In this document: piece after piece, positions 21,776-33,585 of the stretch
How positions within the stretch are numbered: the stretch's first letter is position 1
How the letters are laid out: every line of letters begins with the position of its first letter
Assembly: GCA_904066235.2 (NCBI GenBank)
Contig: CAJFCV020000003.1
Location: 1,364,001-1,428,000 of the forward strand
DNA from: Bursaphelenchus xylophilus
Taxonomy: Eukaryota; Nematoda; Chromadorea; Rhabditida; Aphelenchoididae
Direction of reading: 5' to 3'
Length of the DNA stretch: 64,000 nt
The notes under the pieces: model-generated
Database searches by the model: none
Told to the model about the DNA's origin: nothing
The model's input: the letters and a program-made list of their open reading frames with translations, nothing else
Program-made: the position numbers and the translations under genes

Positions 21776-22536
21776 CCTGCAGCTCCACACCGTGCATTTT
21801 GTGCGACAATTCGAAAGACCCATGTTGCACCATGCATCTGGCAAGGTGAGTTTGCACAGCCATTTTTTTGCACTACGGTCTGCATTTTTCGCAGCGACAA
21901 ATCTGTATATGTGGCAATCATTGCTCGAACTTTGCAGCAACCATAATTAAGTTTTTTATTTACTCTCCGCAACCTTATTGCCAAAGATTCAATGAAACAG
22001 GCGCGTTCTTTCGACCCACTGAGGTTGAAAGAAAGCCGTATTCCTACCGTATCCCCGAATAACAAAATTTTGCCAAACTTCACGGCCTCCTCTCCCCTTC
22101 GCCGCTAACTTTCTCTTTGAGCTATCACAAAAAGTTAAAAAATTTGCCTACACCGCTGACGTAACTGGACGAGCCCATCACCAATTCTTACCTAGGCCGC
22201 AATCAAAGGCCCCTATTTTGGAGCCTGTTTCTTTTTTAAACTCGCAAATTTACCTCGGAATTCCTGAGCCGCTGGCGCATCGGCAATTCTGCGTCAGCGA
22301 ATGGGTTAACAAATTTCGGAAAAATAAACAATAGCCGTTCGAATTCACCTGTGCGCCGCGAAATTTGTCGTCAGAAGCGGCGCGGGTAAATTTAAACCCG
22401 ATGAAAAGCGTTGCAGGATATGACGGCTGTTTTGGCATGAATTTCGGAGCAAAGTGCGTGGAAAGGGGGAGAGATACGTGGAAAAGTTTTGAAGGGGGCA
22501 AAGGAACAGTGCAGGGATACGAAAATATTAAACTAT

Positions 22537-22688
22537 AAGTCTGCTGATAAAATATAGAGCACAATGTCGCTGCGCCGATTGCGTCACTGAAGTGAAGAAC
22601 AATTTGATTTTGCCGCGACACAAGTCATTTTCCCGGCAGCAATGCGGTTTTCGATGCGACATTGAGCTCATTATTTCGCACAGACTGA
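22537..22688. repeat. TCAGTCTGTCGGG hairpin element, diverged ends
   Basis: The core of the AGCAC subfamily is well conserved (CACTGAAGTGAAGAACAATT; AGCAATGCGGTTTTCGATGC), but both termini have drifted. Confidence 0.65.
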
Positions 22689-22854
22689 TAATCATCATAG
22701 TAGTATTACAGGTACCAATGCACTCTTTTTGACCCCATCCTCTGGGGGAGGACAAAAAGCAGGCACTCAGCTATGGAACACAGTATTTATCCATTTACAT
22801 GATGATAGAAAAAAAATTTGGTCATAAGGAGTTAGACTTGGGGAGACTTTCGTT

Positions 22855-23000
22855 TCAATGGGCCGGCCCGAGCTGGGCCGAAGCAAATTTAGAACGGGCC
22901 GGGCCAGGCCGACGGAAAATCTGAAATGGGCCGGGCCGGCCGGAACCCTTCAGGCCGACGGGCCAGGCCGAGATTTTCGGCCCGGGCCGGCCGACGAGCC
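22855..23000. repeat. GC-rich GGGCCGGGCC repeat block
   Basis: About 145 bases are built from GGGCCGGGCC, GGCCAGGCCGACGG and related words, in sharp contrast to the AT-rich surroundings, and the block abuts an LTR-like sequence. No gene was seen. Confidence 0.7.
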
Positions 23001-23001
23001 A

Positions 23002-23160
23002 TGTCTAGATACGACGAGAAGCTCGAGCTCAAGTGATTTATTGAGTGAAAAGTGGCCCTTATATAGGGAAATCCCACGTAGGAAAGTACAACCAAATTTG
23101 AATAATGAATGATGATTTCCGTGGGAGTTCGGGCTCGAAGTTTGGTCGTCCCGTCTCACA
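23002..23160 (-). mobile_element. Solo LTR-like sequence
   Basis: The inverse of the 4733-4913 LTR, with clear similarity along its whole length: AAGTGATTTATTGAGTGAAA (polyadenylation signal on the minus strand), CCTTATATAGGGAAATCCCA (TATA box) and the end CCGTCTCACA. No convincing target duplication was found. Confidence 0.6.
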
Positions 23161-23399
23161 CAGGAACAGATCTAGCTATCATTTTTATTAACTAAGCTTT
23201 CTCCTAGCCTGCCCCATGCATGCAACGTCGAATCGAGGCGACCCAAATTATCATCAACCCAAACTATTATATCACTGTTGGCCCAAAAAGCCGCAACCGC
23301 TGTTTTTATGCCCCTACACTTCAGCGGTATCTAAAATAACAGACATTTGTGGCAAATGATTCATGGTCGTCTAAGCGATTCAACATTATCAATATTACA

Positions 23400-24140
23400 A
23401 AACAACTATTTTAAAGTCCAGCCCACAATGAAAGTGTAATCTCCAACGGCGGGCTCGCTAAATCCCCGGACGTGGCCGCAAAGCGTTCGAAAATATCAAT
23501 TCGTATCCCTTATGCACCTTTATCGGACCCGGTAACCCACTCCTTCCCACGGAACGTTTTTATTTCCCCGCCAAAGTACCAAAACACCCCTAAAATACCG
23601 CAAATCCGGCAGTTTTAGGAGGACTGCATTTTAATCTAATCCCCTCGGGCTATTTCGAGGAACAGGGATAAACCTGAGTCAGTCTCGGCCGAACAAAGGC
23701 ATACGGGGCGTGAAGTTGTAATCCCCTGCGGAATTATGGTATTCAGCGGGGATTTGCGTGAGGATCACCGTGTTCGCCGGCGGATTACAGTGTCATATGA
23801 GGAAGTGGGGGCATTATGCAGTCATGAGGAGAAACAGTCGGGATTTGCATGTATCACAACACTCTGGAATGTTCAAGATACCACGAGGATTGAAAAGGGT
23901 ATTTCTGGATGAGACTAGAGAGATCAAACGGAAAGTTGTTGTTTTTGTCGCCATTTTAGCGGCGCGCCCACACTTGCGGGGAACCTTTTGCGGGCGCAAC
24001 ACTTATGGGCAGCTTCCGGAGTTGCGGACATTACGTTGCGAAAATGTCTTGCCAATGCCACATCTAACATCTAAACTGTCACAATTTTGCGTGAGAATTT
24101 GCATATTCCCATGGACCGACTGAGAAATTGGTATAAAAGG
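23400..24140. other. Non-repetitive stretch, no gene recognised
   Basis: It contains a 121-codon open frame (23758-24123) and a moderately GC-rich sequence, but no splice pattern, conserved motif or repeat that could be identified. Confidence 0.35.
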
Positions 24141-25093
24141 AATGGAAATTGTCCAATCAATGAGTGTGAAGAGGTGTAAGATTATTCTTTGTGTCTTTAC
24201 CCGCTGCTGTGGTTGTGATTTATCAGTAAATTGTATTCCTATTTCTATTTGTCTATTGTCCTGTGTTGCTGGAATCCGAAATCAAACTTTGTGAGTTGAT
24301 CAATTAATTGCCTTGTATATCAATATTTAGGCTTGGGATCTTAGATAGGACCTAGACTAGGGACCCTCATACACGTGCAAGTCGTAGCAAAACGACACTT
24401 TCGGACGACGGAGGATTCTGAAGAGGCAACGGCAAATATTATTGGGATCTCAACCAACTTCCCAGGAAATCTGCATAAACTCAGAACTATAAATACTGCC
24501 GTTTGATCTCAAAAGGCCTGATTCTTTCTGCCTTGCGTTCGATCGGCTGATTCGTGTTGCTTCTATGTGTGTCACCAATATACTCTCTCTATTCTAATTT
24601 GTGTTTCTATTTCCTCGGAGCGGTGGGCAACGGTCATCCTCCCTTCCTCAAGTGATTCAAGACGTCATATAGGAGCTAAGCCGGAGAACGACCCTGTGGT
24701 TATGAAAGAAAATACAAGACAAAATTGAAAACGAGAATCGGACGTTGTTCAGGAAGTGCGCCATGTTGTTTAAACCCACAACTGCCGAGCAGAACATAAA
24801 GGGTAATGAAGAACTACTTCCTTTGTTAGTTAGTTGCCGCCTGAATGCTGTATTGCTTGTGAATTTTCGTCTACTTTTACCAACCCCAACGAGATGTTGT
24901 TACTCTAACATGAACTAGTGGGCCCGACCAAAAGGTCCGGACCGCAAAATTTCGCCGGAGAGAGCCATATCTCTGTCAAACAATCTAACGGATGACCCCA
25001 CAGAGTTATGATGAGATGAAAGTGATAATCTGATAATCCTTTCAAATAAAAAAATCCACTGACGTATTCTTTCTTTATATAAATTCTTTTTAG

Positions 25094-26957
25094 TCATGAC
25101 ACACTCTTTAATCCCCTACTAGTGGATTCTTTTTGCGGATTTCCTTTACGTCGGAAGAGTCGGATAACCCGCCTTTTAAATATGCCGATACAGTAGATGG
25201 TGCATATCGGGCTGACAGCAGGCAGCCATGAGAGGAATGTTGAGGTTATGAAGCCAATCTGGGGGTAGTTCAGCCTCAGCGCAGTTGTGGTCCACATTAA
25301 TGATAACGGAACGAATCCAGTGAAGACTGGGAGAATTGCCTGAAACATTAAGAAACATTAAGGCCGTTTTGGTGCCCAAAACAACTAATTTTGAACCTAG
25401 TTTATACAGTCTATATTGTACTCAATATTTTCTCGACACACTGATAATACACCATTGTACAACACCTCCAAGTTACCTGCGCATACAGCATTCGGTTCAT
25501 TCCTCGTTGCATCTCCAACGTTCTAGCGGACATTAAATGCCGTTGCTCCTTCAACTTGCTGAATACTCGCTTGCTCGTAAAAATGATGATGATGTACTCG
25601 GAGGACATTATTACTGTGCCGGATACGGAGAATACAATGTATGATTTGTTGGCCTGCAAATGAATCTTTGGAGCTTTCATTTCGGATGCCGACAAAACGT
25701 TATAATCTTACAATTGACGAGGCAATAAAAGTAACTTTTGTTCCGTTTTCCATCCACATTTCATCGTTCAACAACTGGTCTTGCAGCCCGATTTTGTCGG
25801 CTGTGCCTGCGGTCAGCCAATACGCATCCCAAACAGCCAGCAAGTAGGCAACCAGGGTCCAAGCCAATATCTGCGAAGTTTTTACGCTGACCTGTTGACA
25901 AATCACGTAATACCGGTAGACAAAGTCCAGCGGGACGGTAATGAAACTCATTCCGACTCCAAGCGCCCATGAAGCGACAAGAATGAAGTGGAGGTCTTGT
26001 GGAAGCGTGCGGAACGGGCCATTCGAGATGACAATAAAGTAGCCGTCCAGGAATTGCAGAACCTGTAAATTTGGCTTCATAAACATACAGTGAGGGACCG
26101 GATCCAATGGTAAAAAACGTCTCATTTTGCATCCCGGAAGGGACCAAAATGTCTCCAAACCCCTCCCTTCTCTAAGCTAGAAAACCCCGCTTTGGAGAGC
26201 CCGCCTTGAAGTAAAGGGCGCGCTTTTAAAAGCGGAGTTGTTTAGCTTACGAAGGGAATGGTTTGGAGTCATTTTGGTCCCTTCCGGGATGCAAAAGGAG
26301 ACGTTTTTTGCCATTGGATCAGGTCCCTAACTGTACGCGTTTATAGAAACAGAAGAAACGGGAAATTTCGGGCAGAGAAGACTTTCCGGTGAGCTAGCAG
26401 TCTGTCGGGAAAATAGTGACGGGTCGTCGCGGCAATATGCTCCATCTTGTCGAAAAAAGAATCCACTCGCACACCTAATTTCCAGCTGCGGCTAGCCGTT
26501 GCAAAGCAATGATGGGCGATTCCATGGGCGAAGACTATTTCCCCGACAGTCCGATAGCAGCCTGTCCGCAAGGTCGCTGAAGTGATTTTAGTGGCATGAA
26601 CTGTGGAACAAATTCGACATGCGAGCGGCAGCTCTAAAAATCCTAATGCGCTGTGCAAAAAGCTTTGAATACCAGTTAATTGAGGTGTAAGAAATTATTG
26701 GACTTGGAATCGAAAAGACCTGGCAAGATTGCGCCTGAAGTCTACGCAATACTCACCGGTAGACAAACCGACATCAAGGCCGTTGCCAACAGCTCGGTAA
26801 TCGCATTCAATATGATCAACTTCCGATATGCTCTTAGAGCTAGATTGTGCTCGGTCATGATCAGCGTGAGGACGGCAATATTGAGGACGGCGCAAGTAGA
26901 AGTGGCGAATATCTCATTGAGCTTGTGAAGCGTCCGCCAATCAAGTTCGCCGCTCAT
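25094..26957 (-). CDS. Nematode seven-transmembrane chemoreceptor (gene A of three)
   Basis: A predicted sensory G-protein-coupled receptor of the nematode Str-type superfamily; the exact family (Srd-like or other) and the ligand are not assigned. Four exons join with phase-0 introns to give 324 residues, the usual length: 26757-26957, 25712-26062, 25477-25653 and 25094-25339. Donors are GTGAGT, GTAAGA and GTAACT; acceptors are TTTACAG, ATTTGCAG and TGTTTCAG. Hydrophobic helices appear near residues 15-40, 45-68, 90-120, 135-155, 185-215, 245-270 and 275-300. Family-like features are YRKLIILNA in helix 2, the PLDFVYRYY motif after helix 3, HLMSARTLEMQRG before helix 6 and SPICTIYCIG in helix 7. 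ENGTKVTF carries a possible extracellular glycosylation site. The start is the ATG of MSGELDW; a TCAGTCTG-type repeat end lies just upstream. Intron 1 contains two mobile elements. Very similar to gene B, so probably a local duplicate. Confidence 0.85.
26088..26333. mobile_element. Tc1/mariner-like MITE in intron 1 of chemoreceptor A
   Basis: CAGTGAGGGACCGGATCCAA to TTGGATCAGGTCCCTAACTG, with TA on both sides, 246 bases. It begins 25 bases upstream of the exon 2 acceptor. Confidence 0.85.
26397..26554. repeat. TCAGTCTGTCGGG element in intron 1 of chemoreceptor A
   Basis: Ends GCAGTCTGTCGGGAAAATAG and CTATTTCCCCGACAGTCCGA are flanked by TA. The core has GCTAGCCGTTGCAAAGCAAT of the TGGATTTGTCGC subfamily. 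Confidence 0.7.
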
Positions 26958-27415
26958 GTCCGGAGACCAATTTCCTATCAATCTGTTCGGGTAAATAATG
27001 TGGATGGCGACGCAGCAAGACTAGTTGCAAAACAGCAAACTAGAAGGGCTTTTTGCAACGAACAGTAGCAGAGAATCACACGAAGGTACGAGAAAGGTTT
27101 AATGGCCCGTGCAGAACGATATGTCATGAAACTTCGTGCGCTTCCTTTCGTCGCTCCCAGAATTAGGCGTTAAACGCATAATTACACAATTGATACATGT
27201 AATTCCCCCCTTACGACGGCACAAGCAATCATTTTCGTAAACAAGCAATTATCGTATAAATTTGTGGTAACTTCAATATTCTGCAGACTATGATATTATA
27301 GTAAAGCTGTTTAGCACCTGTTATGGCAACATTCTGAGAAACAGCCGCTATATAATATTATAATTGGGAATTTGGCAAAAACACTCGAAATATTTCGCCG
27401 CAAAAAACAACACGG

Positions 27416-27560
27416 GACTGTCGGGGAAATAATGAGCACAATGTTGTTGCGGAAATGGCGTCGCTGAAGTGAAAAGGAATTTGATTTTGTCGCGACAGAG
27501 TTCATTCGGCGATGCGATTTTTGATGCGACAGAGCGCTCATTATTTTCCCGACAGACCGA
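27416..27560. repeat. TCAGTCTGTCGGG hairpin element between chemoreceptors A and B
   Basis: An AGCAC-subfamily copy with right end TTATTTTCCCGACAGACCGA. A half copy of the other subfamily follows at about 27635-27734. Confidence 0.7.
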
Positions 27561-27914
27561 AAAGTCTTGAAAAACTAAATTTTTCAAATAAAAAATCGAT
27601 AAAACGAAATTGAAATGATGTTTTTTCGGACGTCTCGCCTTGTCGCAATCACACAGAAAATCTCCGACTAGCTTGGGCAAAGCGATGATGGCGATTCTAA
27701 GGCGCGAAAAATCCACATTATTTTCCCGACAGACGGAAAATCAACCAGTAGTAGATTTACATAGCGGTGTAAAAAATTTTCCCGGCAGACTGATAGCAAA
27801 GAGCCGTTCTAATTCACCTGTCCGTCCTTTAAAACCAAAGATTTTGCTGTAAACGTAATAAACTGCCCGAATTAAGCATTCTTTTTATGTAAATGTCACA
27901 TATTTTGACACAAA

Positions 27915-30900
27915 TCAGAGTCCTTTACTGGTTGATTCACTTATCGAAAATCGGTTTCGCCGGAAAAATCGGAGAACCCGCTTTTTGAAGATGCCAATGC
28001 AATAGATGGTGCAGATTGGGCTGGCGGCGGGCAGCCATGAGAGGAAAGTCGATGTTATGAACCCAATCTGAATGTAGTTCAGCCTCAGCGCAGTTGTGGT
28101 CCACATTAATGACAACGGCACGAATCCAGTGAACATTGGAAGAATTGCCTGAAAAATTAAGCACCAATCATTCAAAACAACTAATTTGGAATCTCGTTTT
28201 TACGGTCTGGAAGACGAAATATCACAGATCTTTTGCTGTCCTTTGTTGCAAGATAAAATTGGCAACAAGTAAAGTAATCAAATAGACGGTACGAAGGCGA
28301 CGGGGTTCACATTTTTATGGCGTTTTTAGAAGGAAATACTGCGGCACTTTAATTACCAGTCTGTGGGGATCTGTCTTTTCTCGACGGCGACAAGATTTTG
28401 CATGCGACAGGGTGGTCATTATTAAAACTGGCAGGCCAGGAGAAGAATTGGAGTTGAGGATCGACCGGTTGAGGAAGACGAGAAGACCAAGAAATGGAGT
28501 ATTTATTGGACACGACAGAGAGAAAAGTGATTATATAAAATGATGAGATCTGTGTCTTTTATAGTGGATTGGCGAACTTATGCAAATTTGGGGCTTAGCG
28601 CCAACATTCTTTAATATCTAAACGCCTTTGGAAACCCTATGCTTTTTACACTGCCTGAGGCTTTAAACATCCGTCACCGGTATTTGTCAATCTACGAAAA
28701 GAGTGGTCTCCATTCTGAGCTCTCATTCGTTAATTGTCGCTTAAGGTTTCTTGTTGTGCAAGCTCCTAACGACTGTAAGTGTAAGAGTGCAATGTGTCTC
28801 AAGATTCTGTTGAACTTTGCCCACCATTTACGTACTCGACAGTGCATACATTCAGGTGCTATTGTCATGCAATCTCAGGCATTTGCAACTAAACAAGAAC
28901 AGAGAAATATTCCGTTCTCTAAAACACTGTAATGTTTTCTATTGTTGTCTTTAGAATTTTGATAATTAGGACTAAAACTGCTGTCCTTGGTTCCTATATA
29001 CACCCCAAAAATTTGATTTATAATACCCCGAAATTACCTGCGCATACAGCATTTGGTTCATTCCTCGCTGCATCTCCAGCGTTTTGGCCGACATCAAGTG
29101 CCGTTGCTCTTTCAACTTGCTGATGATTTTCCGGCTGAGGATCATGATAATAGTGTATTCTGAGCAAATAACACATCCGCCGGAGATGGTGAACACCTTG
29201 TAGGCGGTATTCTCCTAAACTCATTTTCTTTTACTAATTTTATGACCTTACAATTGACGAGGCAATGAAAGTAACTTTCGTTCCGTTCTCCGTCCACATG
29301 GCCTCGTTCAACAGCTTGTCCTGCAGCTCGATTTGGCTTACTGTAATAAAACTGCTGGCCATCCAATACGCGTCCCACACCGCCAAAATGTAAGCAACTA
29401 GCACCCAGAAGGCGATTTGCGAAGTCTTCACTTTGACCTCTTTGCAAACCACATAGAACCGGTAGACGAAGTCCAGCGGGACTGTAATGAAACTGATCCC
29501 AGTTCCAAGCGCCCATGAAGCGATTAGAATGTAGTGGAGGTCGTGCGGCAGCGTTCGAAATGGTCCATTCGAGATGACAATGAAGTAGCCGTTGAGGAAT
29601 TGGAAAACCTGGAAATGTGGATGTTCATGGTGATCTACGCAACCACTTTTTTCGAGCTTGGCGCTGACGATTTTTTCGCCGTATCTTTTCCGGTTTCTAC
29701 TGTGGCAAGCTGTGTTGGAACACGTGGATTGAGGGTCCCTAGTGTACAGTTGGGGGACTTGATCCAGTAGCAAAAAAAGTACCATTTTGCATCCGAGAAG
29801 TATCAAAAGTATGGCAAAATGCCTCCCTCTCGAAGTGAAAGAACTCCGATTTCAAAAGCACGCCCCTCAAAAAAAAGTTTTTTTACTTGGAGAGGGAACC
29901 ATTTTGCCACATTTTTGATGCTTCCCAGATGCAAAATGGTAATTTTTTGCCACTGGATCAGGTCCGTTACTGTAGGTCCTGCCTAAACTCCCAAGCCCAA
30001 ATACAACGCGCTATAAATGTGCACTAGGTGAAACAACACCGAGGGCGACGAAAGGACAAGTCAAGCGCAGAATGTTAGACTCCCGATTTGCCGGGGAACT
30101 ATGAATGACCAAGCCAACGTATAATAAACCACCATACAACAGTAGGTGGACACAAATAGAAACCGGCGATTTAATAGGCTACAATAAAGGCCAATAATAC
30201 GACCGCCCCAGCGGGAAAATACACAAAAATGATTGAACTCTTCAGAATCAATTCCTTAATAGATAGTTGGTCATTCCATGGGAATACGCAAATTCTGACA
30301 ATAGGGAAAAAACGTGTTTCTGGGGAACTTTAATCTCTATTGCAGAAATTGTGCGCGGCATGCCAAAACTCGCAAAAAAGTGTCATATTTTTGTCAACTT
30401 TTGGCCTAAAAACCTTCAAAGCGCTAGCCAGGAGTTTCGCATATATCTTACAGGGGAAGTACTCCAAGTGCGACGCTAAGATTTTGATGAAACTTGGCAC
30501 AAATTTCGAGTAACTTTTTATAAGACATATGCGAGAATCCAAGCAGAAACAACCGAGATTTTTAGAACGAAAGTCGACCAAAATTTAGGACTTTTTGTCG
30601 AATTTTGGCACGAAAAGTTTCATGCCTATTTCTACCGTAAAGGATAATGTTTCTACAAAAAATCAAATTTTTCCGCACGGAACTGCCAAAGTTATGGCCA
30701 AAAAGCGTTTTTTCTCTCTAACCGCCCTCCACGTTTAGCGTGCTCTCTTCGCGGCAAAAATCGTTCGATATCTCGGCGACACCCGCAAAGCGCGAGCTAA
30801 AACTTTCAGGAATTGATATCTAGTACATACCTCACGTGCGTGCAAAATTTAAAGAAAATCTGAGCGTCGCACTTGGAGTACTTCTCCTGTCAGCAAAAAA

Positions 30901-31154
30901 TATTCTAAAATTGAGCCAAGTTTCATAGAAATCTGAGAACGGTTTGCACCTACCGGTTGGCACACTGCCATTAGGGCTGTGGCACACAGCTCGGTCAATG
31001 CATTCACAATGATCAGTTTGCGGTAAGCTTTGATCGCCGAACTGCGCTCAGTCAGTATAAGCAGCAACACCGAGATGTTGAGGATCGTACACGTTGATAT
31101 GGCGAGCTTCTCGTTGAGGCCATGCAATGACCGCCAGTCCATTTCATCAAGCAT
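27915..31154 (-). CDS. Nematode seven-transmembrane chemoreceptor (gene B of three)
   Basis: A predicted chemosensory G-protein-coupled receptor and paralogue of gene A, with the same exon layout and phase-0 introns. Exons 30954-31154, 29252-29608, 29038-29214 and 27915-28148 give 322 residues. Donors are GTAGGT, GTAAGG and GTAATT; acceptors are ATTTCCAG, GAGTTTAG and TTTTTCAG. Exons 1 and 3 are identical in length to those of gene A. Shared motifs are YRKLIIVNALTE, PLDFVYRFY, HLMSAKTLEMQRG and SPICTIYCIG. An acceptor CTATTTCAG lies 32 bases before the ATG, suggesting spliced-leader addition or a 5' untranslated intron. Intron 1 is about 1.35 kb and holds a Tc1-like MITE and a CAGGGGAAGTAC MITE; intron 3 is about 0.9 kb and holds an LTR-like sequence. 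No frameshift or internal stop was seen. Confidence 0.85.
28429..28650 (-). mobile_element. LTR-like sequence in intron 3 of chemoreceptor B
   Basis: On the minus strand this reads TGTAAAAAGC, then a CTATAAAAGACACAG TATA box, an AATAAATACTCC polyadenylation signal, a CT-rich stretch and CTGGCCTGCCA. That is the layout of a long terminal repeat but a different family from the 4733 type. No matching target duplication was found, so the boundaries are uncertain. Confidence 0.4.
29747..29972. mobile_element. Tc1/mariner-like MITE in intron 1 of chemoreceptor B
   Basis: CAGTTGGGGGACTTGATCCA to TGGATCAGGTCCGTTACTG, with TA outside both ends. It sits inside a host repeat whose uninterrupted copy near 24330-24385 shows a single TA at the same point. 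Confidence 0.85.
30451..30889. mobile_element. CAGGGGAAGTAC MITE in intron 1 of chemoreceptor B
   Basis: It has ends CAGGGGAAGTACTCCAAGTG and CACTTGGAGTACTTCTCCTG, flanked by TTA on the left and TCA on the right (one mismatch). It ends about 65 bases before the exon 1 donor on the plus-strand map. Confidence 0.8.
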
Positions 31155-31209
31155 GTTGAGGGAGGTACAAATTGCCTTACGAGCGGCTGAAATAGAAGAT
31201 TAAATTACC

Positions 31210-31650
31210 CAGGGGAAGTGCCCCAACTGCGACGCACAGATCTTGATGAAACTTGGCTCAATTTTACAATAAGGTTTGCTAAGGTACATGCGAGACTCCT
31301 AGCTCGCGCTTTGCAGAAACAACCGAGATTTTTAGGTCGAAAATTGGCGAAATCGCGAGATTTTTTTGCGAATTTCGGCATGAAAAAGTTGCATGTCTAT
31401 TTCTACTATAGAGTATATCATTTCCACAAAAAATCATTTTTTTCCGCTCGAAAGTAAAAAATATATGGCCAAAAAAGTTTTTCTTTCTCTCTCCGCTTTT
31501 CACGTGCTCTCTTGGCCGCAAAAGCCGTTGAATATCTCGGCTGCCTCTGCAAACCGCGGGCTTAATTTTTTAGGAATTGATATATGGCCAATGGCAAAAG
31601 TGTGTGCAAAGTTTCAACAAAACCTGAGCGTCGCACTTGTGGCCATCTGC
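31210..31650. repeat. CAGGGGAAGTAC element upstream of chemoreceptor B
   Basis: The left end CAGGGGAAGTGCCCCAACTG and the full internal series are present (CTAGCTCGCGCTTTGCAGAA; TTTAGGAATTGATATATGGC). The right end is decayed after GAGCGTCGCACTTG. Confidence 0.65.
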
Positions 31651-32979
31651 TTTGTTGAAGATTACTTAACTTCGCGAAACGCCAACACTGCACCAAGCTA
31701 CAAACAGGAGTGTAAAAATGTTTTCGAGACCATGAAGAGGCCGCTCGTGACACAGCACAAACAGCCAAGTTTACTACATACATACTAACACATGTTTTGG
31801 GCTACATTTCTTTGCAAATTTCAAATTTTTTTCATTTTCGACACACTTCTTACATTGCGTGGTCTTCGAAAAATTGAAACTACAACAGAAAGACTTTACT
31901 TCCGTGGCGAAAAGTCCAGACAATTTTTGGCGGCCTCAAATGCTGTCGCGCTCCGAGCAATACACATTTATCGGTTTGTCGGGAAAATAATGAGCACTCT
32001 GTCGCATCAAAAATCGCATCTCCGGAAAGATGAAGCGCACGGTGCAAGATGTGGGCTTTCTGTAAGCGGTGCGGGTCGCGACAAATGTCTATGCACTTTA
32101 TGAAAATATTGATGACAATCTGTCGGAAAAATAATGAGCACTCGCATCGAAGGTCAAATTTCCAGCTGCGGCTACCCGTCGCAAAGCGATAATGTGCGAT
32201 TCAACCAGCCACAAGTTTCCCAACAGGCTGATACAAAACTTGAGATGGATATTACACCACCTACACTACTATTACACTATATACATCTACCGTAGGACGC
32301 TAATAAGCAAATTTTCGGGAAAGCCGCATAATAGGACTTGTATTTTTAAATTTGAAACTTTGAAGCATCGTGGAGGAAGCACCGTGGAGTGCCCACAGCA
32401 CCCGACGACAAAGATTGATCTCAACAAGTTGAAGCACTTGTTAAGTACCATAAAATTTGTTCACTCTTTTGTATCACTTGTTGATGGCAATGTCTCGAGT
32501 ACAATAAATGAGTTTTCTAAAAACGGCGCGTTAATCCGTTGTGACATATAGGTCGTTATGGCAAATTAGCAAAAATAAAACTACGCAATTGTACTCAGAC
32601 TAAACGTAGGAGAAAAAGGGTTAGATCCGAAGAATGCAGCAGACTTTTACGAGGAGGGTAATTGGGCAAAGAGGGTACTGACTTTTTCCGGGAGGCCACC
32701 CCGGGAAGAGGATATATTAAGGAAAGAAATTGTATGATAAGAGGGCTTTACCATATCATTTTTTGGAAGACCAAAAACTAATTTTCCCTCTAGGTGCCCT
32801 TTTCGCTCAAGTGTGCCCTCTGCGCCTGCTGCGTCCCGCCACGAAACCCGAAAGGACATTTCGCAACCGAGCGATTCGCGAACTTGGGAAGAAATAAAGA
32901 TCAGTGTGAAAGTTGCAGGCTGAGTGAGCGGTCGGCTGCTCGAGCTAGAGGATGTGCGAATCGGGGCTAAGGTAGTACA

Positions 32980-33065
32980 GCCCCCCAGTCCAGTTCAGCC
33001 CCCTTCGTTTTAGATCAAGCCCCCTACGTTTTAGGTCAAACCCCCAACGTAGTACAGGGTCATAC
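32980..33065. repeat. Short tandem repeat CCCCCTTCGTTTTAGATCAAG
   Basis: About three copies of a 21-24 base unit (AGCCCCCTACGTTTTAGGTCA) lie head-to-tail. The surrounding 32.56-33.40 kb holds no recognisable gene. Confidence 0.6.
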
Positions 33066-33585
33066 AAAAAACGTGAGGGAAAGTGGAAGGCTATAACTTC
33101 CGGCGGAGGCGGCGCAGAGACTTCGTATTTGAAATATGTATTTTTAAAAGACATAAGTTTTTGTCTGCGAAATAACAGCCCTTAAAGTGCAAACTGAGGT
33201 CGCTACGACCTTCTGAAGTAGAGGCATCTCTACCCTGAACTACCAAAGCCCCTGCGAATCTATCCGTCGTGTGTATTTCGGCCACCTTCTCGGCCATCTT
33301 GTGTTTATGATATTCGGCGGATAAACGAGTTTATGGCCAGTTGTTGGAGTTTGTGAGGGCTTGTCTAGAACATCGTATTAGGAGACCCTGTGTCTGATCA
33401 TGTTGACGAAGAACCGACTATCTTTTTGCCCGCTTCTGCCACGACTTCTCGTGGCGAATTTGCATTTCCCATGGAATAACCGACAAAGAGTAGATCGTTG
33501 TCATTGTCGCCCTAAGTGCATTTCAGCTACGCCCTGGTTATTTGTTTTGTCATTGTGGATAGTAGTATTTGGGCTTGGGATCTTA

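Noticed and set aside
21547..22083. 178-codon minus-strand open frame
   Set aside because: It runs across an inverted pair of TTTTCACAAAGTGCC repeat ends and shows no protein similarity I can recognise.
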